Below are positions 27,901-39,764 of a stretch of 64,000 bases of DNA, one piece after another; position 1 is the stretch's first letter, and each line of letters starts with the position of its first letter. The position numbers and the translations under genes were made by a program. A model generated the notes under the pieces. It was not told the origin of the DNA and did not search any database. It saw only the letters and a list, made by a program, of their open reading frames with translations. Origin of the DNA: Epinephelus fuscoguttatus (Eukaryota > Chordata > Actinopteri > Perciformes > Serranidae); assembly GCF_011397635.1 (NCBI RefSeq), contig NC_064759.1, forward strand, positions 15,706,428 to 15,770,427, given 5' to 3'.

Positions 27901-28746
27901 AACAAACACTTTACTGAAAGCCTTTAGAAATTACTATGATTAGAAATTTGTCACTAGCTTGGAGACAGTTGGTTGCTTTGTCACTCATATACATGTTGAT
28001 TCATCAGTGTAACAGACTTTCTATCATTCATTTATTTATCTTCTGTTTTCCAGCTATTTCAAAGTTACGCAATGAGGTAAGAAGCCATTTTCAACGCATC
28101 ATTCAATCATGTACCTTCATATATGGCATCACTTCTCTTATTTGCCTCTCACTGATGGACATGTTCTTCTTCAGGGAGGCAGAAATGTTTCTCAAAAGGA
28201 GTCATCTCATCAGTTCCCCAGAGACTCATTCAGTGCAAAGCAGCAGCCGTCGTGCCTCACAGCAGCCAATCTGGGTACTGATGAGTGAAATGAAGAAATG
28301 TCTGACTCACCTTGTGGAGTCATTAAGATAACAAAACATGTAAAAGATAGAGCTGTGTTACTGTTATGAGTCTGAGTTGTGCTTCATTGTCTGTAAACTG
28401 TATGTTAACGTGCTTCTATGTGTCAATTAAAACATTCCTTTAAGTGCACTCTTTGCTTGTTTTGGTCTCTGCAGGTCCAGTCCATGTCAACAATCCGGGG
28501 ACAGTCGTCTTTAGCTTGCTGAGTCAGTTCACAGGCCAAGTTGGTCCAACAATCGAATGTGGGAAGACGGCCAAGAGAGTGTTGAGTGAAGAAGAGGATG
28601 AGCGAGACTGTCCTGTGTTTCATCCCACGTCCTCTCCCAGTATTCATCTCTCCGAGGAGGAAAGGAGCGGAGAGATTGACAACATCTTCTTTCCCTCTCA
28701 GGAGCAGGGGAAGGACTGCCATGTGTCCAAAGAGGAGGCACTATGA
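21930..28746 (+). CDS. ltbr: TNF receptor superfamily member, probably lymphotoxin beta receptor (TNFRSF3)
   Basis: Ten coding exons were placed: 21930-21998, 22183-22240, 22566-22676, 22866-23009, 25350-25434, 25664-25731, 27007-27123, 28054-28076, 28175-28274 and 28475-28746. They total 1047 nt, or 348 aa, in consistent phase. A signal peptide (residues 1-23) is followed by cysteine-rich repeats (CKLCPPGMYQ, CLECESCPAGSY, CVCEDGYEC). A Ser/Thr-rich stalk, a small fourth Cys pair (CQFPKCGT) and an N-glycosylation site (NGT) come next. The membrane span is at about 184-206 (LCPVVAVGCLALVILLF). The tail has no death domain. It contains HVNNPGTVVFSLL, which resembles the HVTGGSMTITG stretch of mammalian LTBR, and PSQE at 332-335, a TRAF2-type motif. 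Position next to cd27 and tnfrsf1a supports ltbr. The ectodomain is shorter than the usual four full repeats, so a CD27- or TNFRSF9-like paralogue remains possible. Confidence 0.72.
23419..24320. mobile_element. TTAA-family MITE, rearranged, in ltbr intron 4
   Basis: The left part begins GTGCAGTGTGTAGGATTTAG and the right part ends with CCACTAGATGCCACTAAATC and CCTTTAA. Both are landmarks of the family at 13655 and 29296. Between about 23540 and 24105 the family sequence is replaced by unrelated DNA, including CTCTTGGGTGAAAGTCCGGA, which recurs in other repeats of the window (near 29978, and inverted near 43310). It is therefore a composite. The inner element was not identified. Confidence 0.65.
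25826..26330. repeat. Dispersed fish repeat with internal repetition
   Basis: TGTACAGACATT, ACTGACTTTGG, TCTCAGCATCTGTGGATGGA and ATGCTAGCAGGCTTAACTATGG are typical of a widespread fish repeat made of loose units of about 110 bp; GTACAGACATT occurs at 25835 and again near 25958. It lies in ltbr intron 6. It is non-coding and its class is unknown to me. Confidence 0.5.
27679..27745 (+). repeat. Fragment of a second tRNA-derived SINE family
   Basis: An A-box-like stretch (CTGTGGTAGGGCAGGTCG) and a B box (GGTTCGATCCC) are spaced as in a tRNA-derived SINE head. The copy ends soon after the B box. It lies in ltbr intron 7 and differs from the SINE at 5474 and 40390. A functional tRNA is ruled out by the poor cloverleaf. 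Confidence 0.6.
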
Positions 28747-29157
28747 TGCATCCTAAAAATCCCAGAAGATTTCTGTTGGTATTTCTGGCCGCTGGTATCC
28801 GGACTGATCCTAAACACAGTCTTTTAAAGGAAAGCTCCGTGAAACTGTGAAAGATGAATGTGGAGCAGATCCATCTCCCTCTGGCAAACTGTGAAGGGAT
28901 CTCAGGGCTGTACAGAGACGTATCTGCAGGTCCCATGAAAACTTGTGGTCAGTGCACAGCAGTAACTTTAACTCTGGAAAGAACAGCTGGAGGGGGATCA
29001 CCTTCTTGTAAGTTATAATATAAAATGTCATGTAAATTTAAAATGTCATGTAAATACTTTTTTTAAGCTCTGTCAGCTCCCTCTGAAGTATTAGACCTGA
29101 ATGTTTAATGTTTTGCATAAATGTTAGGCATTTGGATTCCAATACAATTTTATTTTT

Positions 29158-29163
29158 AATAAA
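29158..29163 (+). other. Candidate polyadenylation signal of the ltbr-like gene
   Basis: AATAAA lies 412 bases after the stop codon at 28746, just before A-rich sequence. The interval to the convergent cd27 stop at 30557 contains this signal, a TTAA MITE (29296-29739) and unassigned DNA. Confidence 0.5.
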
Positions 29164-29295
29164 GAAAACTAAGTAGGAATTTATACAAGTTAAACAGTCA
29201 CATTTGATATGTACATTCTGAAAAGTCTATTTATACATACACCTATAATTATACAACACAGTCTCACAGAAATGCGTAATAGACCACATGACCTC

Positions 29296-29739
29296 TTAAA
29301 AGTCCTGTGTGTAGGATTTAGGGAGATGTATTGGCAGAAATTTAATATTTTTGTAACCTTAAAATCAGCCATTTATGACTACATAGGGAGCAGGTCTTCC
29401 TCCACGGAGTTTGCCATGTTGACCTACGGTAGCCCAGAACGGACAAACCAAACACTGGCTTTAGATAGGGCCCTTTGTGTTTTCATGATGGCCACCGTAC
29501 TAAGCAGCCCCTCTGTTTTACTCAGTATTTTTACCAGTTTAAATCACCTGGTCCGTTTGTTTCGGAGAGGAAGAGACCTCTGCGGATGATTCAGCTCCTG
29601 ATAAAAACGTCTTAAACAATAAACACTGAAGCAATTCTAATCAGGAGTTTGAGCCTGGCACATGGGAGAATCGTCAGGTAGTTATAATTTGCCATCCTCA
29701 CCACTAGATGGCTCTAAATCCTACACACTGCACCTTTAA
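29296..29739. mobile_element. TTAA-family MITE between ltbr and cd27
   Basis: It runs from TTAAAAGTCCTGTGTGTAGG to CTACACACTGCACCTTTAA with the family landmarks TAGCCCAGAACGGACAAACC and CCACTAGATGGCTCTAAATC. It also holds a block (TTTAAATCACCTGGTCCG through GATTCAGCTCC) that is present twice in the copy at 42898-44110. It is the tidiest member in the window. Confidence 0.8.
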
Positions 29740-30556
29740 AGTTTAGAGAGGAAAAAACATGTTTTTGGTAATATAACTAAGTATGTGACGTAAACTTACA
29801 TACTTTGTGTGGTTACATGTAGTACCTACATAAAGTACTTTGCATAGTTATGTAAAGTTACGTAAAGCTGACTTTTGGCCTCTCATGGGACACAAAATAA
29901 AAGAAATGCATTTGAAGCCAGAGTGTGCGACACTTGTTTTCTATAATCAGTTCACACAGGACACACACAGCGGTCTCCTAGTTGAAAGTCCATGTTTGTT
30001 TGACACATCCACCATCCTTCCCAACAATCTTACGCAGATTTTGTTGTGCTGTATACTTAACTGGTGTGTCCACCACAACAAAAGATCCAAACTGACTTTG
30101 TGGCATTGTTTTTTGTGGTGCATTTTGTGCCCACCACCACATCATGCATTAAGAGTTCGTGTCCATTTCACATTTTTCTGTGAGACAGGGCTGAAATGTA
30201 AAGATGTGGAATATGTTTAACTTTTTTGTACTATGGTACATACCACCATTTAGCAACGCACTGCACAATTTGCAACTCATATATTACCATCACAGTCTCA
30301 CTCAGTGTCTTTCAGATTTGTTATCTGTGTGTTTCTTTGTACAGCTTTATCGTCTTAACGTCACAGATGTCAAAAAGTCACATCTCCTTCCGGAAAACAG
30401 CATCAGTCTTGAAACATTTTCTGTAGTTTCCATTCATCGGCACGGGCCAAGTGACGTTTGCTCACATTTGTCACAAACGTTCAAAACAACAAGAGATGTT
30501 TTGCACTAAATGTCTGCTTGTCAAATTCTTGCTCACTGAAGTTCAGGGTCTTAAAC

Positions 30557-33500
30557 TCAGACATCACACTGATCACATTTCCCGAGCACTTCCTGAACAG
30601 GAGTGGAAACTTCTTCGTCCTCGGAGCCCTGTGGCGCTGGTGCAGCTTCTTTAGCCAAAAAGTATCCTGAGTAACAACAGAATAAAGTAACGTTTTAAAG
30701 AAATTAGATTAAAAAATGAGGTAATAATCCCCTTAGATGATAAAAAGACATAAATTCATACACATTATGAATTGATAGAAAGCTCAATGTGCTTCCTGTG
30801 TTAGTGTACTGCTGCAGTGTTACAAGCTTCATAATAATCCACAAACCCTGTTTGGATTTGATCCAACGCAGAAAGGGCTTGATTTTTGTCAAAACTACAA
30901 GTGCAAGTCCTGTACACAGGAGAGCGATGATCACCAGGAACCATGCCGTATCTGTAAGAATATGTAAGTAAGGCATTTTTGAAAGATTTACATGAACCCC
31001 CACTGGTTTCAATTGACGCAGGCAGAACCAGTAACTCATTCTACCTTTGATTGGCTGAGAAGGTTCCCAGAGTGTGGTGAGGGATCCAGGTTTCAGGGCT
31101 GGAGAGGAAGAGATAAAACTTATCAGCTCACATGTAATGGTTCAATGGAAATATTGAACTGTTTATGGGTCAGGTTGGCCAGTGAGCTCACTCTGAGTTG
31201 TCTTATTTTTAACACGCTGGTCAGGAAGCCCGGATTTATAACCACGCAACACGATTTATAATTAACTTATGTCACCTTGTGTGTGTTTGTGACCCTGACT
31301 CCATGGAGACTGCAGAGTAAACAATCAGTAGCCAACATGTAAAATACTTTATCAACATTATTATCAGCTGGTTTATCTGTGTTACTTTTAATTATTACAT
31401 CAGCACAGAGCTGTTTCAGTTGACCTTGGCAACCACTGCAGAATGCTGGACATCATGTTGCTATGGTTATAGTGCTTCCTGTAGTGCTACAGTGCAACAT
31501 GTTGCCATAGTTGCAGTTCTAGCGAACTTCTTTAAAGTGGTCATAACCAGGGGCGTATCTAGGAAAATCTGAGTGCCTGAAAAGAACAAAGGCCAACTTT
31601 GTACAGAGCTGTACGAGCATGAAATGATGAGGCAGGAGGAACAAAATATAACGTCACACAAAAATTGTAACAGAAGAAATCAAATAGACTCTCTAAATCT
31701 GCGTAGTACCTCTGACAGCTCAACTCCCACTAGGGGTCGCCAAAGCGTCACAGGGGGTCATGACACCTTTTGATTTCAGAGGGTGTAAGGAAACTTTTAA
31801 AATACATATACAGTAGGCCTGTATCTCAGGGTTTCATTTGTTTCTACAAAGAAAACTAAACAAAACTATTATCTTTAACATTAAGATTATTATTAAAGAT
31901 ATAAACTCACAGGATAAGGGCACAGTAAAGACCTGAACACAAGCTGTACTGACAGAGCCTTCACTCTGCTAAACACTCTCATCTTGTGTTTGTGAACGAT
32001 GGCCAAGTGTCAGGGAGACAAAAACATGGAATTTTTCAAAGAAGAAGCCCATTAAGTATGTAGATAAAACACAATACAGACAAAGAACTGTATAAAAAGT
32101 TCCCAAAACTATCAGGAAAACTTATCTCTGGTGCAATATGTAGAAATAATCTGCTCAAAATGAATCTAAATTGCGTATTTTACACAAACTCCCTGCAGTT
32201 TTTGCACTCACTATTCGTGTTTAGTGTGCAGTTTGACAGTTGTGCTGTACTGTCATTGTTATGCATTGAATATAATATGAAACACCCACAAAAAATGTCA
32301 GTTAGTCAGGGGGTGTCAGTTTACTCAGTAATAGGAAAAAGGTTCCTTTTTGAAAACCACTGCTCTAGAGGTCTTCACAGGTCCAAAATGACAGAGTCAA
32401 ACCCTAACTGACCCTGAGAATTCTTAAGTAGGTTGGTTGTAGTACCAAGGGCATAGGTTTCCTGTCATCAATGGGAGGGGCAAATATGAAGTTGGGGTCC
32501 TCTGCCAGAACATTTTGAGTATTGAACACTTGATTTCCTGCATTCTAATGAATATTTATGCACCATTTGTGCCTTTTCTGCATCAGTTTATGGTGTAAAT
32601 GGATTTAATTTGGACAAAATAAAAGTCCTCTGCTAAGGTTGTTTCTGGCAATATGATTTTCACCCTGGTGTTAAGTTTGTTTCTCAGTGTTTTCTGTATA
32701 ATATGTCAAATTTATTTAAGCAAAAGATCTGCTTTTATATTACAAGTCTGTTTTTTTTCCCAAACATCTGTATGAAAGTTTAGTTGAGTGTGTAGATTGA
32801 TAGAGAAGTCTAATAAAAGTCATGTGCATTTGAACAGCATGTGTAACGCTGCAGTTGACTCTGAGGTACCTGTAGTGGGTGGAGGGAGTGTTGTTTTGAT
32901 GGTGGAGGTTGGTACTGGCACACAGTTCTTGCAGGACGGGTCTCTACATGTGTAGCCGGCTTTACATCCACACACAGCGTTATGAGTGGTGCTGCAATTT
33001 CTCTTATACTCCATGTTTGCTGTTTAAAAAAAAACAAAAAAAAAAAAAACAGTCATCGTTGATAGATAATGTACAGTCATAACTCTGAGTGTGTTTGCGT
33101 GTGTGACAAGCACACGCATATGCCTGTAAAACATGACATAATTCAGAAAAACATAAATGACTCACAGACAGAGCACGGCAGGTAAAGACTGGTTTTAAGT
33201 CATGGGACAGTTATATTACCACATTATCACCTTTTCTTTAGAGACAGATAAAACTGGTATTTCTCAGTGAAAGCTCTATCTTACTTTGATCAAATGTCAT
33301 TTGTGTCACAGAATGCTTTAACCTTCATACTTAAATATGAATTCACAAAATAAGAAAGATTAAAAAAACTACCTCTATGAGATCAATGGAGCCAGAGTCA
33401 TTACAAAACATTTGTATTATTAAGCAGCCTCACACAGTTTATGAAACTACAGCAATGACAACCATTATAGCTGTAAATTTGTGTCATTTATGGTCACAGT

Positions 33501-35993
33501 TCAGAGAGAACTTCAGCTCTTAGTGGTTGAATTCTTTACATAAACTGGTATAACCACACATGTTGAGCTAATTACAGCCTCAAATGTAGACACGTTTTTA
33601 CATGTGTTACATGTTTCGTATTCAGGACACTCTTACCTTGAATAAACTCCACTGTTTCCTAATGCTGACAAATTAATGTCTCCACAAGCACCATTTAAAT
33701 TTAATATTCAGAACAGATTATCAAACAGTCTGCAGGTGTCCACATCTAGCTATAGCAGCAGCTTGCTCTTCAGCAGGATTCTAAGGATGGTCCATTACCT
33801 GACTTCACGCTGCTGTCCCATGATGATCCATTACAGTACAATGAAGTCTTTTATTTTATCTTTTACTGCAGGATGCCTACACTGGATTATTATATGATAT
33901 GAATGTAGCTGAAGATGACAGAATCAAGTGTAAATGTATGGGTGAAAGCAGATTTAAAACAGTAGATACACAGTAACTGATGCCATTTTACTGGATTTAA
34001 GAACTGAAAATGTTATACTGTAAGAAAATATTAGTTTGAATGTTTGAAATATGAGCCTCCTTCGAAACTGTGTTTGCACATCCAAATCTTTGCAAATTGT
34101 TAAAGGAAAACATCAACATTTTTCAGCCCTGGACCCTATATTCCCATGTCTTTGTGTCCAAGTGACTGATGTGAATAATAGTTTTTGAAACTGGTCCAGT
34201 GTTAGAGAGAAGAGCTGCAGTGTGCACTCACGTGACACCCGCAATATAACCAGATGGGGCAATTGTGCACTGTCACTTTATGTTTATTAAAAGGGGTTAT
34301 TTTTGCTACAGAGAGGTTCAGATTGTTATCATAAGTATCTGAAGTTTCTTTTTATTACTTTCTTGGTCCGGTCTGTTTATTATTCTGTCCAAGTCTCACT
34401 CAAGACGTGATTTCTTGCAGCAAGACAAAGCTGGAATCGTGTGCAGAAAGCATAGCTTAGTGTTGTCTTAAAGATATTCAAGTCATGGGTGATTATTTAG
34501 CTGATTTCCACTATGTGGATGAGGCCTTTGAATCTGATGGTCGCCGTCATTTTTTTGAGTTGAAGTTCACACCTTGTGAGAGAACTTTTCCTTCAGCGTG
34601 ACTGACACAATAACAAACAGACCAGATCAACTAAAGGTAAAGAGACATTTATAATAACAATCTGAGGATGTCTGTGGCATAATGACAGTTTTTTAATGGA
34701 CGCACAGTGACAGTGCACGATTGCCCCAATCGGTTACATTGAAATCTGATTCATGGCAGCGCTTTAAACTTTTGAAAAGTGTTGCTTGACAGAAATTAAA
34801 TACACATTTTCAATTTATGCTTAAGCAAAAGGTTTCAGTTGTCACCATGGTAACCAGAGATATCCGGTGAGTCTGTTTCTGTTGTGCTTAGTAAAGAGTA
34901 ATCTGCACAGACAGCAAATCACGTCTGTCGAGTGACACTTTTCAAAAGTGTTGAACGCCCTGCCTTAAAGTAGCCTGAAGGGTGTTAAGTGGCTGCAGCC
35001 CTCTCTCTCAATACTGGACCAGTTTCAAAACTTGTCATTCACATCACTCACTTAGGCACAGACACACAGGAAAATAGGGTCCAGGTTGAAAAATGCCAGT
35101 TTTAAAGACGGCACATTTATTAAACTTTGCCAAAGTTGCCCTTTAACACCCAGATAGAGATCAAAATATAACCAAATGTAAATTAATACTGTTGTATTGA
35201 AGATCGGTGTATGAGGTTTCTGTGTGGGAGTCATTTCCACCTGAATTAGTTTCCATAGATGTTAATTGACATAAAGCCCCTGTGTGTGTGTGTAGGATTA
35301 AAGGTTTTTGACATTTTGAACACCCACCTTCATCGCCTTCAGCATGATATTATGTCAGACTGTAAAAGGTTTGTTTATAAAACTGGATTGACATATGCTA
35401 ATGCTCTGATTACCATATGTAAAGAGAACGTCTTGGTGCATCAAAGACAGGTCAAAATTCAGACTGAGAATCACAGACTTCTGTTTTCTCCCTTCTGTGT
35501 TTTCCACAGTGACATTTACGAATAAGCACAACTGGCTGTTTTTGCTCACCTGTAGCAGGTCTGAGCTCTTTCCGATGTTTACCACTTTTCTGTGTTTTTC
35601 TCTTGTTTCCACTGACATGACGATGGCCTCTACCTCCTCCAGTCTTAACCACGATTGGTGGGCTGTGCTGCCTGTGCTGGTGTTGACACTGCTGCAGAAT
35701 CCCACCATAACAACCTCCCGAGTTGGTACACGGAGGGTTTCTCAGACCCCTGCCCCCCCCTCCCCTTGTGCTTTTAATCTCTCTCTGACTGTATCCCACC
35801 ATGACACACAAAATGGGAAATCCCCCTGCATATGTGACCTTAGATTTCTAGACTCAAGCTTCTCTGAAATCATGATTTAGAGACAAAGTTGAGTAACAAC
35901 TAACATGGTGGACTGGTCAGAACTCCACAGAAGTGATGAGTCACTCACATGTTTTGCTCAGAAGACATGACACACACCAAATAAACCAGGAGG

Positions 35994-36038
<45 letters not shown>

Positions 36039-36769
36039 TGGGGGGGTGTGGTGGGGGGGTGGGGGGGGGGGGGGGGTATTTCTGTTGTAATGTTTAATCA
36101 CTTCAAATCAAAACCATGGCATCTACTGCTCTGTTCCTGCTTCAGCTTTAACATTTCTACCATTCTTCTTCAACCTACATCTCTGATAATGATACAGTAT
36201 AATAATCACATTAAACATTTATTTTCTGTGTCCTGAGTTATGATATGTTATCAGAGAGCAAATTGTTAAAGTAAAGGAGGGTTAAAACCTCTGCAAATCC
36301 ACCCAGTTAAAGCATCCTTGAACTGTAATGAGGCTGTTCCTGTTCTATAGGCAGGATTTTCACACACTTCACATCTCAAGCATACTTAACACCCGAAACA
36401 AAAAGCTGTGCGATTACTCACGTTTATTGCAGTTTACACAAACTTCGCAGGTCATGTCCACGTTGTACTTTTCAGTGTATAGGCCTTCCGTGCAAGGTGC
36501 ACAATCAGTATCACAAATATTCTGATTACGCCCAGCCATATGTTTACCTGGAATAAACACGGTGACTTTTCAGTTTTTAACCTGTTTGCAGCAAAACTGT
36601 GAAATCAATCAAGAGGAAAATAAGTTGTTTTACCTGGTGCGCACATTTGACAGCATAAATGGGGTTTGTCCAATGGCCAGGCATATTCTGTGTCAGTGCA
36701 CTGTCGAGACAGCACAGGAGAGAGGAAAGAGAGAGTGCACAGGAAGGTAAAAGCACAGAGTGGCTGCAT
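30557..36769 (-). CDS. cd27: CD27 antigen (TNFRSF7)
   Basis: Six coding exons on the minus strand, from 5' to 3': 36769-36634, 36547-36422, 33019-32870, 31098-31045, 30951-30847 and 30666-30557. They total 681 nt, or 226 aa, with every internal boundary in phase 1. A signal peptide (MQPLCAFTFLCTLSFL) is followed by CRD1 with LCCQMCAPG, close to human CD27 LCCQMCEPG. CRD2 and CRD3 follow, with KRNCSTTHNAVCGCKAGY and TCRDPSCKNC (human VRNCTITANAECACRNGW). A Thr/Pro-rich stalk leads to a membrane span at about 159-178 (FLVIIALLCTGLALVVLT). The short tail contains EDEEVSTPVQE; PVQE at 213-216 matches the TRAF-binding PIQE of human CD27. CD27 is a lymphocyte co-stimulatory receptor for CD70. The exon 5 donor (CAGG|GTTTGT) is weak. 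Human CD27 is 260 aa. The ATG begins directly after a strong acceptor, so a non-coding first exon exists upstream. Confidence 0.9.
34100..35105. mobile_element. Long-inverted-repeat TTAA element, about 1 kb, in cd27 intron 2
   Basis: The two ends are inverted copies for about 190 bp. The left arm holds CCTGGACCCTATATTCCC and TTTGAAACTGGTCCAGTGTT; the right arm holds AATACTGGACCAGTTTCAAA and AAAATAGGGTCCAGG. TTAA sits at both ends (34100-34103 and 35102-35105). A second inverted pair lies inside (GATGGGGCAATTGTGCACTG near 34252, against CAGTGCACGATTGCCCCAAT near 34712). It is non-coding, a non-autonomous fold-back-type element. Confidence 0.78.
35995..36076. repeat. (GT)n followed by long G runs
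   Basis: About 18-20 GT units lead into G-runs of 7, 7 and about 15 separated by short spacers. The plus strand could form Z-DNA followed by a G-quadruplex. It lies in cd27 intron 2, so the pre-mRNA carries the C-rich strand. Such tracts are often mis-assembled in length. Confidence 0.85.
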
Positions 36770-37123
36770 CTGGGAAGAAGAGAAAGAAGGAGGAGGATGA
36801 GGACGAGCAGAAAGAAGAGGTGGAGGAAACAAATCTATTAAACAGATTTGTTTACATACTAACAGACACTGAGACAACATACATCTCTAAAAACATGACA
36901 AAGGTCTGTAGCGCTTTATGGTATTCACACAAGTCATCACAGACACTGCAGCTCCACAGCACACTGTACACACCCTATTCAAATAACATACAATGGTAAT
37001 AAAAGATAAAATCAGCCTTGTATGAATACAAACAACTTTCTAACTTTACAGGAGATAACAGGAAGCTTTAAACACAGCTCTGACTGACAGCTACGGTTGT
37101 CTCTCATAGTAGTCTTTACTTAC

Positions 37124-37215
37124 CTTGGATGAGAATGTGAGACAAGATGTAACCCGGGACCCTCTGAGTGTGAGACTGAACAGGGGACCAGAAGTGTATC
37201 AGGGGACTATTCATA
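37124..37215 (-). promoter_or_regulatory. cd27: Probable non-coding first exon of cd27
   Basis: On the minus strand a near-perfect donor ATCCAAG|GTAAGTAAAG ends at 37124. The next acceptor, with a long pyrimidine tract (CTTTCTCTTCTTCCCAG), lies directly before the ATG at 36769. Together they define a 354-bp leader intron. The 5' limit of the exon is not visible. Confidence 0.6.
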
Positions 37216-39147
37216 AAATGTCAGCGATGACTCATATTGAAAGCCTGACATCTTGATGGTGCCTTTTGAGATTTCTGTGCCTTGCATGCTCATCCTGTCT
37301 TCGTCTCTTGCTGCGACCCCCTGGCTCAGTCTGTGCACAAAAACAAGCCCTCCACCAGCCTCCACAGTTTTTCCACAGGCAACGTCTCTCTCGTTTCATC
37401 CAAAATCAGGCTTTTGGTTGCAAGCACTCTTCATCGCTCTCTTTCTTACATCTGTCACTGCCTCTTCCTCTCTGTCTTCAACTTGGATGACAAGGTCATT
37501 TCAGTGAAAATATCATACACCAGTCATTTGACTCCAAGCGGTTCAGTTGCTTTAACAAAAAACTGCTGGGGAGATAAACATTATTCCAAGAAGTCACATT
37601 ATTCTGATGAGCTGCTATGCAACATTATGACACACAGGATTGAGCAATACAAAGAGATTTATATCAGACTAACAATATCAAATGTAAAGGTGATACCAAA
37701 AGTCACATTATTCATCATGAATGAGAAACTAAAGTGCACAACAGACAGCTTTTGAGACAAACAAACAAATGTTGCCAGCAATAAACAGTAATATGTCTAT
37801 GGGAAATTCCTTCTATTACAGTAGCAACCTTACAGGTGTGAAAACTTTCTGTGTCATTGGTTAAGCGATGACAGCTGATTTGCATTTGGTGCTGACTGAA
37901 TCTTGCGATTTCTATTTTTCTTAACAGCAAATGTTTCTTCTTTTCTTCATTCAAACAGCCTCCACTTCAGTAACATCTGAATAAGACACAGAGTGGCAGC
38001 TTTTCTTCGTCTCAGCGCGTCCAGTATTCAGCTGTCATTTTCTCTGTTCTCACCACCCTAGTCATTTTTTCACAGAAACCAGGCCACAACACGTGACCTC
38101 CTGTCAACTGAGAAACGGGTCCTAAGGTTGAAGGGGCTGCCTCTGTGGCCCAAGTGTTGCTCTCGACACCACTCAAACAGAGTACAGCGATGACTGGACG
38201 AGAGATGACTGAGCATTAAAATCACTGAAGTGACTTAGAGCAAACCTGGTCATGCTTATCTTGAGGTTTCGGTATTAGGCTGCTTGACCGAAGGGATTCG
38301 TACATTTGATTAGAACTTGCCAGAAACATGTCAAAGTTGGTGTAACAAACTAAACACTTAATAAACAAAAGCTAGTTTTTACTTGGCTTGAAATGCAAAA
38401 TCGACACACAGACTCAGAGCTGCCATCCCCACAGGCTGTATGAAACTCACTAGTGTGAGTGCCTGCAGTTGCATGAAAGAACTTAATGTGTCTGTGCGTT
38501 ATGCGAAATGTGCCGGTGTGAGTTTCTGACAGCATGAGACAAAGCCAGAGACAGAGCGAGAAAGAGGGGAGGAGGAAGCACACAGAGATGAAGACACATT
38601 TTTTTGTTTGCTCACTCAAAAGGAAGGATGTGGTTTTTCTGAGGAAGCACTTGTCTTGCTCTGCTGACTGAGCTCTTTCATGTACTGTATACCAGCAGAG
38701 TCTCGTGAGGCTACACTCTGCTGGCCCACTGAACAAAGTACCAGCCTACTCCATTTATAGCTCCTGTAATTACAGTGCATCAAGTTATACTTACTATATT
38801 GTCTGCACTTACTTGATGCTACGTGGACCTACAGGGATGCTGAATTTTCATTGTGAACCTTCATTTTATCTTCTTGATAGCTTTAATTCCAACATTAAAT
38901 GACTTACAATTCATGGTTTTACGTGATTTTTTTTTTTTTACAGGCGTATTAACTAGTTAGCAATGCATGCAGATATCTAATAAATCTATCAAATGCCCCC
39001 AAGTGAATACCTAAAAATGTGCTCATTGTGTCTGCATATTGCAAATATTCTTTGTACTTTACGCTGTGAACATTTGCATGTTCCTAGATAAATATTTTGC
39101 ACAGCGTCCTTTTGTTTTAAATAGGCTACTGTGCAGCTCTTTCCATT

Positions 39148-39440
39148 TTAAAGAGACAGTATTTATATTCCTCTAACCTGTAGTGCTATTTATAAGTCTA
39201 GATTGTTTTGGTGTGAGTTGCCGAGTGTTGGAGTTATCAGCCATAGAGATGTCTGCCTTCTCTTAAATATAATGAAACTAGATGGTGCTCAAAGTTCCTA
39301 CATGAAACTGCTGACAACGAGGCCTGTGGATTATCTTGAGTGACCTGGTCATGATTTCTGGACAGAGACATCAGGGTTGAGGTTTGAGCACCACAAGCCC
39401 AATGCCATCTAGGAGAAATACGGGTGAACTGTCCAATTAA
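39148..39440. mobile_element. TTAA MITE, short form of the element at 54165-55459
   Basis: The ends are TTTTAAAGAGACAGT and CTGTCCAATTAAA. Internally GTGAGTTGCCGAGTGTTGGA, CTCTTAAATATAATGAAACT and GGTCATGATTTCTGGACA match the arms of the 54165-55459 element. The middle of the long form is missing here, so it is an internal-deletion derivative. Confidence 0.7.
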
Positions 39441-39764
39441 AAACAGATATGTACATATTTGTTATTGTTCATTTTATAATCGTAATTATTGACTGCTGCA
39501 GAACCCCCCCCCCCCAATATGTTTATTGATTTGCATCAAAATACCAAGGCAAGTTTCTAAACCTGATTCTGCTATTAACTAGCCAATCGGTTTGTGTAAT
39601 TGCTGAATGGAAATAAAAATTGAGACCTTAAGCTGCTCATTGCCTTCTTCTCAAACAGTCTCAATCCTGCTGCCTAAACCTAACCAACCCAACCAAAGAA
39701 GTCAATGAGTACTAGCCAATCAGAGGAAGAGTGGAGCAGGCCATCCCTTCGCTATCTGAGGAAC

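Noticed and set aside
35355-35811. Overlapping minus-strand frames in cd27 intron 2, considered as an alternative cd27 exon
   Set aside because: They lack the cysteine spacing of TNFR repeats and acceptor/donor pairs of the right phase. The six-exon model is already complete and in frame.
37282-37755. 157-codon open frame upstream of cd27
   Set aside because: No domain, no splice context and no conserved motif; it lies in the divergent intergenic interval.
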